Shown here: positions 33,882 to 43,413 of the stretch, piece by piece
How positions within the stretch are numbered: the stretch's first letter is position 1
Layout of the letters: each line of letters begins with the position of its first letter
Origin: DATAZK01 sp963731205
GTDB lineage: Bacteria; Actinomycetota; Actinomycetes; Frankiales; Frankiaceae
Direction of reading: 5' to 3'
Assembly (NCBI GenBank): GCA_963731205.1
Contig: CAVSUJ010000002.1
Coordinates: forward strand, 1,488,001-1,552,000
DNA: 64,000 nucleotides
Translations under genes and position numbers: made by a program
Notes under the pieces: generated by a model
Databases searched by the model: none
Told to the model about the DNA's origin: nothing
The model's input: the letters and a program-made list of their open reading frames with translations, nothing else

Positions 33882-34624
33882 AGACCTGCGGTGGGGGTCG
33901 CGGGCAGCGGCGGAACCAGAGCGCCGGCCAGGTCGTTTGCGACAGTCACTCCGGTCAGCGACGGCGACACGGATGCCAGATCACCGTTCGGGTACGACGG
34001 GGTCGGCTGGGCCGGTGCAGGCGCCGGTATGTCTGACGTTTCCGGCGCCTGCTGCTTGGAGCCTGCCTGCAGGCCGCGGGTGAGGCGCCCGGCGAGCAAC
34101 CCGAGGCTAACGGCGATGCCCAGGAAGGCGCCGGGACGGCGACGTGCGAACGTCGACACATCGTTGAGCAATGCTGACGGTTCGCGCCCGTCCAGCCAGC
34201 CGGCCAGGGCGCTGGTCCGCTCGCCGGCCTGCCGGACGAGATCGGTAGCAACGCCAGGCTTCTGCTATCCTTGCGAGAGCCCGAAGAGCTCGTCGCTCAG
34301 CGACCGGAGACCGGCGACCAGCTTCTCCTGTTGTGCAGCGGTTTGCTGCGATGCCTGGGTCTGAGCCTGTGCCACCAAATCCTTGATCTGCTGGCCGGCC
34401 TCACCCACAACCTGACTCGCCTGCTCCTTGGCTACGCCTGCCACGTGTTGCCCGGCCTGCGCGGCGTCGTGGCCGACGCTTGCTGCCTGCTCCTTGGCCG
34501 CGTCAGTGGCCGAATCGCCTGCGCTACTGGAGGATTTCGGTCCGCTGCCGGGAACCGGTGAGAGGGTTGACGCCGAGGGCGGGGGCGGGTACCCGGTGTC
34601 CACGGGGGAATAGTGCTCGCTCAT
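33878..34624 (-). pseudogene. stress-operon membrane protein split by an amber codon
   Basis: The frame from ATG 34624 (ribosome site aaaggac) encodes a Pro-rich lead and Ala/Gln-rich helices (EQASQVVGEAGQQIKDLVAQ, LRSLSDELFGLSQG). It stops at TAG 34265-34267, then continues in the same frame with QKPGVATDLVRQAGERTSAL, LLNDVSTFARRRPGAFLGIA and a membrane helix. Related proteins, as I recall them, carry both halves in one chain, so a C-to-T type change (CAG to TAG) probably split it. The downstream half may start at the ATG at 34171. First gene of the holin-X/DUF3618 operon. Confidence 0.75.
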
Positions 34625-34873
34625 GAAAAGTCCTTTCGATTTGGAACTATCTCTTCCCGATGCGCGAAGGCTGTTGAGCTCGCTATGCAGTCGAGTGCCC
34701 CCACCTTGAAAACCGAAACGACAAATGTGGACACGGCCCGCGCGAAACCGCCGTCATCACTGCCGGGCGACGAACGTCCGATCCCAGCGCAGCGAGCTGG
34801 CCCTAAGTGGCGTCCACGGACGTGGTGTGTGACGGCAGCCGACTGGGCGTGGCGTCGTGAGCTGAGACGGCCA

Positions 34874-36189
34874 CCGCGTGATCCTCGATGAGAACCGACC
34901 AAGATTCTTATGAAGAAGTACGCGATGGCCGCGAGGTCAAGCATTGACGTGGGTGCCCTGTTGGGCAAGCAGCTGGAGTCGGCGAGCCCGGATCTGCTGC
35001 GGGAACTGATCAAAACGATGGCGGACGCGTTGATGTCGGCGGATGCCGACAGTGTCTGCGGCGCCGACTATGGGCAGCGGTCTGCGGAGCGGGTCAACGT
35101 CCGTAACGGCTACCGCAGCCGGGAGTGGGACACCCGGGCCGGGACGGTGGAGCTGGCGATCCCGAAGCTGCGGGAGGGTTCCTACTACCCGGACTGGCTG
35201 CTGGAGCATCGCCGCCGGGCGGAGCAGGCGCTGGTGAGCGTCGTGGCGACGAGCTATCTGCTGGGGGTGTCGACCCGGCGGGTGGAGAAACTCGTCGAGC
35301 AGCTCGGGGTGACCCGGCTGTCGAAGTCTCAGGTCAGTGAGATGGCCAAGTCCCTCGACAGCCAGGTCGCCGCCTGGCGGGGCCGGCCGCTGGACGCCGG
35401 GCACTACACGTTCATCTGGCTCGACGCTTTGACGCAGAAGGTCCGTGAGGCCGGCCGCTCCCAGATCGTGCATGCGCTGATCGCCGTCGGGGTCAACGCC
35501 GATGGTCAACGGGAAGTCCTGGGCTTGGATGTCGTCGGCGCCGAAGACCGGGCCGGCTGGCTGGCGTTCCTGCGCGGCCTGGTGGCCCGCGGCCTGTCGG
35601 GGGTGTCGCTGGTGATCTCCGACGCCCATCCCGGTCTGGTCGACGCGATCGGCGCCGCGCTGCCCGGCGCCTGCTGGCAGCGGTGTCGCACCCATTACGC
35701 CCGCAACCTGTCCTCCCAGGTCCCCAAGACCGCACAGCCATGGGTGTTGACGCTGCTGCGGACCGTCTTCGACCAGCCCGACCCCGAAGAAGTCCGCGCC
35801 CAGTTCGACCGGGTTGTCGACACCCTGGAAGCCAAATTCCCAAGAGCCGCAGCACATTTGGCCAACGCCGGTGACGACCTGCTCGCGTTCACCGCCTTCC
35901 CGCGCGAGGCGTGGCGGCAAATCTGGTCGAACAACCCGCAGGAGCGGTTGAACAAGGAAATCCGCCGCCGAACCGACGTCGTCGGCATCTTCCCCGATCG
36001 TGATTCCGTCATCCGACTCGTCGGCGCTGTGCTGCTTGAGCAGACCGACGAATGGGCCGAACAACGCCGCTACCTCGGCGTCGAAGTCCTCGCCAAAAGC
36101 AGCCGCAACACCACCGGCAACGAGACCACGGAAGAGGTGAACATCGCGATGGCGATCACCGCCTAACATCACCAGCGAGGATCACGCGG
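34874..36189. mobile_element. IS256-family element, apparently intact
   Basis: Inverted ends ccgcgtgatcctcg (34874-34887) and cgaggatcacgcgg (36176-36189) are perfect complements, with partial matching outward. They enclose a full-length transposase. The right end abuts a truncated mannitol dehydrogenase gene. I could not define a target duplication. Confidence 0.8.
34910..36166 (+). CDS. IS256-family transposase
   Basis: 418 residues, full length. Mutator-type features: N-terminal VRNGYRSREWDTRAGTVELA and IPKLREGSYYPDWLLE, catalytic Asp in FIWLDALTQKVREAG, second Asp in VSLVISDAHPGLVDAI, the C/H motif ACWQRCRTHYARNL, and catalytic Glu in NNPQERLNKEIRRRTDVVGI. It is the only transposase in the window that looks intact in one frame besides the IS3 OrfB, so this copy may be active. 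Confidence 0.93.
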   Translation: MKKYAMAARSSIDVGALLGKQLESASPDLLRELIKTMADALMSADADSVCGADYGQRSAERVNVRNGYRSREWDTRAGTVELAIPKLREGSYYPDWLLEHRRRAEQALVSVVATSYLLGVSTRRVEKLVEQLGVTRLSKSQVSEMAKSLDSQVAAWRGRPLDAGHYTFIWLDALTQKVREAGRSQIVHALIAVGVNADGQREVLGLDVVGAEDRAGWLAFLRGLVARGLSGVSLVISDAHPGLVDAIGAALPGACWQRCRTHYARNLSSQVPKTAQPWVLTLLRTVFDQPDPEEVRAQFDRVVDTLEAKFPRAAAHLANAGDDLLAFTAFPREAWRQIWSNNPQERLNKEIRRRTDVVGIFPDRDSVIRLVGAVLLEQTDEWAEQRRYLGVEVLAKSSRNTTGNETTEEVNIAMAITA

Positions 36190-36900
36190 CAACCGCCCCG
36201 CACACCACGCCCCTGGACTTGGCCCCACTGTCCGGGAGATTGTCGCAAGAAAGGACCGTGAACGGGCCCACGCCCGATTCGCGGCGACAGCCCAGTGCTT
36301 CCACGAGGAACCGACCATCGTGCAAGGGGTTTCGGGCTGCTCCAGGTCATGCAGAATGCGCGCCTCCTCGGCATCAAAGCCGCCGGCTGGGCCCGAGAAG
36401 TAGCCATTCCCGGTAACCGTCAGCGTCACCAACTTCGTCTGGGAATTCGCCAGAAGCTCGACGACGGCTCGGAGGTCGTCCGAAGGGTAATCGATCAGCG
36501 AGCCGATGACACGTACCTGATCGCCACCCGGCCCTCTTTCCACGACGGTGAACAGCCCGTACTGGTGGGACAGCACTTTGCCCATTTGCGGGCGGTGCAG
36601 GCCCACGCCGACCACGCCCCACTCGGTCTCGCCAAGACGCGCCAGCTCATCGAAATGAACCGCTTGATGGGCCCGGTGAAAGCCGCCGACGCTGATGTGA
36701 ACGACGCCCGCTGTCAGCGCACCGCGGTCATATGGGGGAATGTCGACCTGGCCGGAACCCGACGCACTCAGGGCAGCGTCGACCAGGTGAACGCTTGGAA
36801 CGGTGGGCAACGCAACTCCCGAAATAGTCACGCCGGCGTTGGGACCATCCACAAACACCAAGCGCGTGTGGCGCTGGACGCTCAACGCAGCCGTAGCCAT
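36190..36900 (-). pseudogene. mannitol/fructuronate dehydrogenase, truncated by IS256
   Basis: The Rossmann N-terminal half is clear: GVVHISVGGFHRAHQAVHFD, WGVVGVGLHRPQM, GDQVRVIGSLIDY and LVTLTVTGNGYF. After a frameshift near 36290 a second frame gives GVGPFTVLSCDNLPDSGAKS, the conserved C-D-N motif. The IS256 end then cuts the gene, and the catalytic Lys domain is missing. The start is uncertain (ATG at 36900 or GTG at 36948). It faces away from the zinc alcohol dehydrogenase at 37055. Confidence 0.75.
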
Positions 36901-37054
36901 ACCGCTGCGATCGCAAAGCAAACGACGCAACCCTGCGGTCGCCCTCACTTGCAGACGGACGAGCTGACGTGCGAACGACTCGGCTCTGTGTGATTGGGCT
37001 TCCCGTTACTGGATACACCCCAGCTACCGGCGCGGCCCCCTGAGGAGACAGCTG

Positions 37055-38203
37055 ATGCGTGCGATGACATACCGCGGTCCCTACAAGGTCCGCGTCGTCG
37101 AAAAGGACATTCCGCCGATTGAGCATCCGAACGACGCGATCGTTCGGGTCACGATGGCAGCCATTTGCGGGTCAGATCTGCACCTGTATCACGGCATGAT
37201 GCCGGACACCCGGGTCGGCATGACCTTCGGTCATGAGTTCATCGGCGTGGTGGAGCAGATCGGTTCGTCGGTCGAAAATCTGAAGGTTGGCGACCGGGTC
37301 ATGGTCCCGTTCAACATCTTCTGCGGCTCCTGCTGGTTCTGTGCCAGGGGTCTGTACTCCAACTGCCACAACGTCAATCCGAACGCGACCGCAGTCGGGG
37401 GCATCTACGGCTACTCCCACACCTGTGGGGGCTACGACGGAGGCCAAGCAGAATTCGTTCGCGTGCCATTCGCTGATGTCGGCCCAACCATCATTCCGGA
37501 CTGGATGGACAGCGAGGACGCGGTGCTACTCACCGACGCCGTGGCCACCGGTTATTTCGGGGCGCAGCTCGGGGACATCGTGGAAGGGGACGTTGTCGTT
37601 GTCTTCGGCGCCGGACCGGTCGGATTGTTCGCGGCCAAGTCGGCGTGGCTGATGGGGGCAGGTCGAGTCATCGTGATTGACCAATTGGAAAACCGCCTGG
37701 AGAAGGCTCGGACCTTCGCCCACGCCGAGACGTACAACTTCACCGAATACGACGACATCGTCGTACACATGAAGAAGATCACCGGCTTCCTCGGCGCAGA
37801 CGTTGCCATCGACGGCGTCGGAGCCGAGGCGGACGGCAATCTGCTGCAACATGTCACTTCAGCGAAGCTAAAACTCCAAGGCGGCTCGCCCGTCGCCCTG
37901 AACTGGGCTATTGATTCGGTCCGCAAAGGCGGAACCATCTCGGTGATGGGTGCGTACGGGCCCATGTTCAGCGCCGTCAAATTCGGTGACGCGATGAACA
38001 AGGGACTCACGTTGCACACGAATCAAGCCCCCGTGAAGCGGCAGTGGCCACGATTGTTCGAGCACATCCGCAATGGCTATCTCAAACCGAGCGACATCGT
38101 CACCCACCGCATTCCGCTCGAGCACATCGCGGAGGGTTACCACATCTTTTCGGCCAAGCTTGACGGCTGCATCAAGCCGCTCATCATCCCCACCGCCTCC
38201 TGA
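37055..38203 (+). CDS. zinc-dependent alcohol dehydrogenase
   Basis: 382 residues, medium-chain dehydrogenase. Catalytic zinc ligands C38 (ICGSD), H60-E61 (GHEF); structural zinc cysteines C90, C93, C96 and C104. The NAD(P) loop is VVVFGAGPVGLFAAKSAWLM followed by an acidic residue in VIVIDQ, favouring NAD. The subgroup resembles formaldehyde-dehydrogenase-like enzymes with an inserted loop; the substrate is unknown. Ribosome site gaggag is well placed. It is followed by two short-spaced genes (38216, 38787), a trio I infer to be one operon. Confidence 0.9.
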   Translation: MRAMTYRGPYKVRVVEKDIPPIEHPNDAIVRVTMAAICGSDLHLYHGMMPDTRVGMTFGHEFIGVVEQIGSSVENLKVGDRVMVPFNIFCGSCWFCARGLYSNCHNVNPNATAVGGIYGYSHTCGGYDGGQAEFVRVPFADVGPTIIPDWMDSEDAVLLTDAVATGYFGAQLGDIVEGDVVVVFGAGPVGLFAAKSAWLMGAGRVIVIDQLENRLEKARTFAHAETYNFTEYDDIVVHMKKITGFLGADVAIDGVGAEADGNLLQHVTSAKLKLQGGSPVALNWAIDSVRKGGTISVMGAYGPMFSAVKFGDAMNKGLTLHTNQAPVKRQWPRLFEHIRNGYLKPSDIVTHRIPLEHIAEGYHIFSAKLDGCIKPLIIPTAS

Positions 38204-38215
38204 TCGGACGCAGCG

Positions 38216-38803
38216 ATGACCTACACCTTCGAAAAGCCGCCGTTGCCGGAGACCAGCGATCAGCTACGCGCCCGGATCCCGGGATGGGGCGTCGACCTCG
38301 ATCCGGCCGACCGGCCCTCGGTCCCGAAATTGCAGCTACACCCCGAACGCACCGGAGCCCACTGGGACTTCCCGGAGACACAGCCCGAAACGTGGCCACG
38401 TGAACGATCGATCGAACACGCTCAGCTGACTCCAGTATTTGGCACCTCCTGCCCGCCGAAGGCACTGTCAGGAGTCCTGCGCAAAGTCGCCTACCGCCGC
38501 TACAGCGAAGCTCGTGCGGCCCACTGGCTCATCCTGCTGGCCGCGGATCGGGTCGACGCCTGGGAGAGCCACCTGCGCTCGCTCGTCACGCTGCATCCCG
38601 ACAATCCCCTTACGGAAACGGGGATTTCAAGCGAGTTCACGCGCCACGGCATGGCGTCACGCCTAGGGACGAAGCGTGCAGACAAACGGCACCAGCTACT
38701 GGATCCGGTGATCGTCGCCGGGCCGTGGGTGGCCGTCGCTGTCCTGGCGTACAAGGGTGCCAAGAGGGCTGTGAAGAAGGTGAGTCATGGCCAGCGTCGT
38801 TGA
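38216..38803 (+). CDS. protein of unknown function beside the ADH
   Basis: 195 residues. The N-terminus has a conserved-looking ARIPGWGVDLDPADRPSVPK segment followed by HWDFPETQPE and PRERSIEHAQLTPVFGTSCP. The middle has helices, and the C-terminus a single hydrophobic helix (IVAGPWVAVAVLAYKGAKRA) that may anchor it. Similar proteins are found next to zinc alcohol dehydrogenases in soil bacteria. Its 3' end overlaps the next gene by 17 bases. Confidence 0.75.
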   Translation: MTYTFEKPPLPETSDQLRARIPGWGVDLDPADRPSVPKLQLHPERTGAHWDFPETQPETWPRERSIEHAQLTPVFGTSCPPKALSGVLRKVAYRRYSEARAAHWLILLAADRVDAWESHLRSLVTLHPDNPLTETGISSEFTRHGMASRLGTKRADKRHQLLDPVIVAGPWVAVAVLAYKGAKRAVKKVSHGQRR

Positions 38804-39308
38804 GGAGCTGAAGAGCCGGGGACACCGGGCCACGGAGGCCTATGCGCCGGGACAAGGACGGCCGCTGGCCGGCTACGCCGGTGCCATCACCACGTTCGTC
38901 ACAACGGCGAGCGCTTTGGGCGTTCTCTCGCGATTCCAACAGAGGCCACTACCCTCGCCTGAGCCGTTGGATGTTGTTCTCATGGCGTGTGCAACGCACA
39001 AGCTGGCACGGCTGATCTCCAAAGAAAATGTCACGAGCGCTCTCCGCGCGCCGTTCACTGAATACACGGGTCCAGCCGGGCCTGGGGAGCTGCACGAAGA
39101 AGTCCGCGGCATAGGCCTTCAGCATGCAGTCGGAGAACTCGTGACGTGTCCGTTCTGCTTGGCTCCCTGGCTGGCCGCAGGATTTACCTTCGGGTCGATC
39201 TTTGCCCCCAAGGCGACGCGACTGGTGGTCGCTGCTATGACGGCCGTCGCCGGCGCGGACTTCCTGCAACTCGCTTATGCCTGGGGACAGCAGAAGGCGT
39301 CCGACTGA
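38787..39308 (+). CDS. DUF1360 membrane protein
   Basis: 173 residues. DUF1360 features: LDVVLMACATHKLARLISKE, then LRAPFTEYTGPAGPGELHEE and ELVTCPFCLAPWLAAGFTFG with a CPFC pair, and a C-terminal helix. There are three to four membrane segments. Function unknown. It overlaps the upstream gene, indicating co-translation with the ADH operon. Confidence 0.85.
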   Translation: MASVVEELKSRGHRATEAYAPGQGRPLAGYAGAITTFVTTASALGVLSRFQQRPLPSPEPLDVVLMACATHKLARLISKENVTSALRAPFTEYTGPAGPGELHEEVRGIGLQHAVGELVTCPFCLAPWLAAGFTFGSIFAPKATRLVVAAMTAVAGADFLQLAYAWGQQKASD

Positions 39309-39379
39309 TCTTTGGCTGACTGATCTCAGAAGTCGAACGCTCGGCTGTCGAAGTTTTCGTGAACGCGTCAGCCTAGGGG

Positions 39380-39631
39380 TCAGTCCTGGTGAGCTGCCTG
39401 GCGACTTCCGGCGCGCGTTCGCGCCGGGTCCGGTGCGGCGTCCTGGGGAAAACGGCGCAAGTATTCATTCTCCAGCTCGAGCATCCGTCGAGTGTGCGTC
39501 TCCAGCGCGTCTTCACTGCCGTGAAGCACTGTTTCGTGACGCGTCTGGTGCAGCTGCAGCATTTCTCGCCGCACATCGTCGTCATCGAGTGTCGTGGGGT
39601 CGATGCCCGTACTTGGTTGGTCCAGAATCAT
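39380..39631 (-). CDS. DUF6158-like small protein
   Basis: 83 residues from ATG 39631 (gggggtt upstream): LDDDDVRREMLQLHQTRHET and EDALETHTRRMLELENEYLR match the charged helical pattern of DUF6158 proteins. No membrane segment. It lies 52 bases after nadE on the same strand and may share its transcript. Function unknown. Confidence 0.7.
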   Translation of the reverse strand: MILDQPSTGIDPTTLDDDDVRREMLQLHQTRHETVLHGSEDALETHTRRMLELENEYLRRFPQDAAPDPARTRAGSRQAAHQD

Positions 39632-39683
39632 CCAGTAACCCCCGCGTGCCAGAAAACGTCCTGGTGCCCCCGTTTTCGTTGCG

Positions 39684-41735
39684 CTAGGGGCCGTTCTGCT
39701 CGAGCTCGTCCAGCCACGCAGTCGCGGTGGCGTCGGACGGAGCACGCCAATCACCGCGGGGTGAAAGCGCGCCTCCGGCGGATACTTTCGGCCCATTCGG
39801 CAGTGCGGAACGCTTGAATTGCGACAATTGGAAGAAGCGGTAAAGAAACTCTTTCAGCCAGGCGACGATCGTCGGCAAGTCATATCCATGCCAACCTTCT
39901 GCCGGAAACCCAGCCGGCCACCTGCCCGCCTCCGCATCGCGCCACGCGTGCCAGGCAAGAAAGGCCACCTTCGACGGGGGCAGCCCGTAGCGCAGGACGT
40001 GAAACAGGAAGAAGTCGTGCAGCTCATAGGGTCCGATGCGATCTTCGGTGCTTTGGATGGCACCGGTTTCTTCATCCGCCGGTACTAATTCGGGCGATAT
40101 TTCGGTCCCGAGAATCGCGGTCAGCAGGTCGCTTGTCGTCTGTTCGAATTGTCCGCTGGTGACGGTCCAGCGGATCAGGTACTGGATGAGTGTCTTGGGG
40201 ACGCCCGAGTTGATGGCGTAATGGCTCATCTGATCGCCGACGCCATACGTGCACCAGCCAAGGGCCAGTTCGCTCAGGTCGCCGGTGCCGACGACGAAGC
40301 CGCCGCGCTGGTTAGCCAGCCGAAACAGGTAGTCGGTTCGCAGGCCCGCCTGCACGTTCTCGAACGTGACGTCATAGACCCGCTCGCCCTTGGCGGCGGG
40401 ATGTCCCATGTCGGTCAGCATTTGCATTGCCGCAGGACGAATGTCGATCTCCGCAGCTTCGATTCCCAATACCCGCATGAGCGCCCAGGCGTTGGCCTTC
40501 GTCGATTCCGAGGTCGCGAAACCCGGCATGGTGAAGCCGAGGATCGACGTGCGCGGCAGCCCGAGGTGATCGCAGGCCTTCGCAGCCACGATCAGCGCGT
40601 GCGTCGAATCCAGGCCCCCTGATACTCCGATGACCATTTTGGAGCCGCCCGTCGAACGGAGGCGCCGAGCGAGCGCATGCACTTGAATGTTGAACGCTTC
40701 GTAGCAGTCCAGCTCGAGACGTTCGGCGGTGTCGGGAACGAAGGGAAAACGGCGTTGCTCACGTTTGAGTCCTACGTCGCGCCGATGCGGCTGGTGCTCG
40801 AAGCTGATCCGCCGAAATCGGCGTTCGGGTTGGCCTTCGAGCACGACATTGTCGTTGAAGGTCGGGGTACGCATCCGTTCCAGACGCACCCGGGCCAGAT
40901 CGACATCAGCAACGAGTAGCTGCGGATCGGCCCTGAACCGCTCGGATTCGGCGAGCAGGGTGCCGAGCTCGTGGATGGTGCCCTGACCATCCCAAGCCAG
41001 GTCGGTGCTGCCCTCACCCGTGCCGGCGGCCGAGTAGACGTACCCCGCCATCGCCCGCGTCGATTGGGCCGAAGACAGATTGGCGCGGTCGGCGGACTTG
41101 CCGACCGTGATGTTCGACGCCGAAAGGTTGCACAACAACGTCGCACCGGCCAGCGCCGCATACGAGGACGGGGGGATAGGCGCCCAGTAGTCCTCACAGA
41201 TGTCGATACCGACGATCAGCTCGGGCAGGTCCGTAGCAGCAAAGATCAGGTCGGTGCCGAACGGGACGGTCTCGCCCGCGACGTCGATATCGAGCCCGAC
41301 GACTCCGGCACCCGGGGCGAACCAGCGCTTCTCGTAGTACTCGCGGTAGTTAGGCAAGAACGTCTTCGGGACGACGCCGAGGATCCGGCCGCGGGAGATT
41401 GCCAGCGCCGTGTTGTAGAGCTGGCCGTTGCGGGCCAGCGGCGCACCTACCAGCAGTAACGGTGCGAGCTCTGCGGTCGCTACGCAGATCGCCGCCACCG
41501 CATCCTGCACCGCTCCTAGCAGGGCGTCCTGCATGAGCAAGTCGTCAATCGAGTAGGACGAAATGCCGAGCTCGGGATAGACCACCACGTCGATGCCATC
41601 CGCATGCGCCTCGCGAGCCAGCGCGATGGTGGACCGAGCATTAGCTGGCGGGTCTGCGGTTGCCACTAATGGGGTAGCAGCTGCCACGCGCACCAGGCCA
41701 TGGTTGTGGATGGCGCCGAAGCCCTGCTGGCTCAT
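39684..41735 (-). CDS. nadE: glutamine-dependent NAD+ synthetase
   Basis: 683 residues, the length of actinobacterial NadE. The N-terminal nitrilase-type glutaminase has the triad E55 (YPELGIS), K124 (PKTFLPNY) and C180 (GIDICEDYW). The C-terminal synthetase has the P-loop VIGVSGGLDSTHALIVAAK and GTGDLSELALGWCTYGVGDQ. It converts deamido-NAD, ATP and glutamine to NAD. It lies 51 bases after the pncC-like gene, on the same strand, so the pair links NMN salvage to NAD synthesis. Confidence 0.95.
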   Translation of the reverse strand: MSQQGFGAIHNHGLVRVAAATPLVATADPPANARSTIALAREAHADGIDVVVYPELGISSYSIDDLLMQDALLGAVQDAVAAICVATAELAPLLLVGAPLARNGQLYNTALAISRGRILGVVPKTFLPNYREYYEKRWFAPGAGVVGLDIDVAGETVPFGTDLIFAATDLPELIVGIDICEDYWAPIPPSSYAALAGATLLCNLSASNITVGKSADRANLSSAQSTRAMAGYVYSAAGTGEGSTDLAWDGQGTIHELGTLLAESERFRADPQLLVADVDLARVRLERMRTPTFNDNVVLEGQPERRFRRISFEHQPHRRDVGLKREQRRFPFVPDTAERLELDCYEAFNIQVHALARRLRSTGGSKMVIGVSGGLDSTHALIVAAKACDHLGLPRTSILGFTMPGFATSESTKANAWALMRVLGIEAAEIDIRPAAMQMLTDMGHPAAKGERVYDVTFENVQAGLRTDYLFRLANQRGGFVVGTGDLSELALGWCTYGVGDQMSHYAINSGVPKTLIQYLIRWTVTSGQFEQTTSDLLTAILGTEISPELVPADEETGAIQSTEDRIGPYELHDFFLFHVLRYGLPPSKVAFLAWHAWRDAEAGRWPAGFPAEGWHGYDLPTIVAWLKEFLYRFFQLSQFKRSALPNGPKVSAGGALSPRGDWRAPSDATATAWLDELEQNGP

Positions 41736-41786
41736 TGACCTTCCTCACTCAATCGATTGTCCGGTAGCAGCTGTTCTCGTAACCAC

Positions 41787-42278
41787 CTACTTGCTGATGC
41801 CTCGATCTTCGTGCATAGCGTCGCGGAGCAGTTCGAGCCCGGTATGGATAGCTCCCGACAAGACAGCCTCGATGGAGCCATCGAAACGCCGACAGTGGCT
41901 CCTCGAGCCGGACGGAGAGCTCACCCCGAACCACACGGTTCCGGGAGGCTGGTCCTCAACCGGATCAGGGCCGCCGACACCGGTGACGGAGAGGGCGAAA
42001 TCTGCATCCATGAGGTCCGCGACACCCGAAGCCATCGCCTCCGCACACGCCGCGGAGATGGTCGGCCCTTCCGCTACTGCGAGCAGCTTGTGTTTCGCAT
42101 GCGCCGAGTAAGCAACGACTCCACCCCGAAACCAGGCGGATGCGTCGGGTGCGGCTGCCAGGCTCGTGGCGATGCTGCCCGCGGTGACGGACTCAGCCAC
42201 GGCGACCGTGGTCTCGTGCACGGTCGCCGAAGCAGCGACGTCCTTGGCCAGGTGAGGTGCGACACGAGAGGCTTCCAT
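41787..42278 (-). CDS. pncC: CinA C-terminal domain protein (PncC-type NMN amidohydrolase)
   Basis: 163 residues from ATG 42278 (aaaaggga upstream). The CinA/PncC fold shows VAVAESVTAGSIATSLAAAP, WFRGGVVAYSAHAKHKLLAV, AEAMASGVADLMDADFALSV and TGVGGPDPVEDQPPGTVWFG. It lacks the N-terminal CinA domain, as stand-alone PncC does. PncC deamidates NMN to nicotinate mononucleotide, two steps upstream of the NadE reaction. The longer open frame to 42464 lacks homology. Confidence 0.85.
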   Translation of the reverse strand: MEASRVAPHLAKDVAASATVHETTVAVAESVTAGSIATSLAAAPDASAWFRGGVVAYSAHAKHKLLAVAEGPTISAACAEAMASGVADLMDADFALSVTGVGGPDPVEDQPPGTVWFGVSSPSGSRSHCRRFDGSIEAVLSGAIHTGLELLRDAMHEDRGISK

Positions 42279-42586
42279 GATTCGGCGGTTCCCTTTTCCC
42301 CGGTGTTCACGCGGCCGCGTCGCGGATTGAACGGGGCGCCTTTCAACCCGATGGAGCGCGCTGAGTGCCGCCAGCTGCGACTCATATCGGGCCCGGCGGG
42401 TAGCAGGCCTTTCACGGCTGAGCCCACAGCTTGCAGCACGCTGACAGGCCGCCCTAGCGATCAACGACGCGACATGGCAAACGCGCTGCTTTCCGGCAGA
42501 TCGGACTCGTCGCAGCAGCCCATTTGGCGGGCCGAGGCAACCGTCTCCATGCGGGAGGGCGCGTGAGGGCCTACGGAGGAGTCAAG
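42279..42586. other. intergenic between divergent pncC and ADH relic
   Basis: Holds the pncC-nadE promoter region on one side and a strong ribosome site (cggaggag) for the ADH stub on the other. An imperfect inverted repeat gttgaa/ttcaa lies near 42325-42345. No gene is seen. Confidence 0.4.
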
Positions 42587-42653
42587 ATGAAAGCAGTCGC
42601 ATGGCATAGGCGACATCCGGTTCGACGACGTCGACGAACCCAAGATTCAGAGC
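42587..42653 (+). pseudogene. zinc alcohol dehydrogenase N-terminal stub
   Basis: After a strong ribosome site (ggaggag), the ATG at 42587 begins MKAVAWH and, after a small frame break, GDIRFDDVDEPKIQ, the typical start of zinc-dependent alcohol dehydrogenases. At about 42654 it runs into the IS21 istB reading frame, so the gene was cut by insertion and later deletion. Confidence 0.7.
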
Positions 42654-42656
42654 TGA

Positions 42657-43391
42657 CCGTCCTGCTCAAGCGGATGCGGCTGCCGTATGTCCGCGCTGCC
42701 GCACCGGACGTGCTGGCCACCGCCCGGGCGCAACGCTGGGAACCCGCCGAGGTGCTGCGGGTGCTGCTCGTCGAAGAAGTCAAAGGCCGCGACGAAGCCA
42801 CCCGCCGGATGCGGCGCCGCACCGCCGGATTCCCGACCGGCAAAACGTTCGGCTCCTGGCGGCCGAGGCGACTCCTCCATCCCGGCCCCGACCCAGACCG
42901 GGCTCGCCACCCTGGAATGGGTGCACCGCGCCGAGAACCTGGCCGTCGCCGGGCCGTCCGGCACCGGCAAAAGTCACTTCGTCGAAGCCCTCGCTCATGC
43001 CGTCATCGACGCCGGCATGCGGGTCGCCTGGTTCACCCTCGAATCGTTGACCGCCACCATCGGCCGGGCCAAGGTCGACGCGTCCATCACCCGCACCATC
43101 GCCCGGATCTGCCGGTCCGAGCTCATCGTCGTCGATGACATCGGCATGCTCCCCGCCGGCCAAGACGCCGCCGAAGCGTTCTACCGGATCGTCGACGCCG
43201 CCTACGAACGCCGCTCGGTCGCCGTCACGTCCAACCTGCACCCATCCGGCTTCGACACGATCATGCCCAAGACGCTCGCCACCGCGACCGTCGACCGGCT
43301 ACTGCACCACGCCCACCTCGTGCTCACCGAAGGCAGCTCACTCCGCCTCGCCGAAGCCGTCGCCGGCAAAGGAGTCAAGACCTTGGAATAG
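42657..43391 (+). pseudogene. IS21 helper ATPase IstB, frameshifted
   Basis: The first frame gives LTVLLKRMRLPYVRAAAPDV and AATRRMRR-type RRMRRRTAGFPTGKTFGSW. A one-base insertion near 42865 moves it to LATLEWVHRAENLAVAGPSG, then the Walker A GPSGTGKS, ARICRSELIVVDDIGMLPAG (Walker B) and FDTIMPKTLATATVDRLLHH. IstB assists IstA in IS21 transposition. No istA is adjacent. Confidence 0.85.
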
Positions 43392-43413
43392 CCAACCAGC
43401 GGAGATCAGCTGA

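Noticed and set aside
34265..34267. TAG as a pyrrolysine or suppressor codon
   Set aside because: Pyrrolysine is unknown in this type of protein and no PYLIS-like feature is seen; a nonsense change or read error is more likely.
34700..34760. GTTT-N14-GGGG-like text upstream of the holin-X operon (minus strand) as a second sigmaB promoter
   Set aside because: The -10 element reads ggggc rather than ggga/gggt-a; too weak to list.
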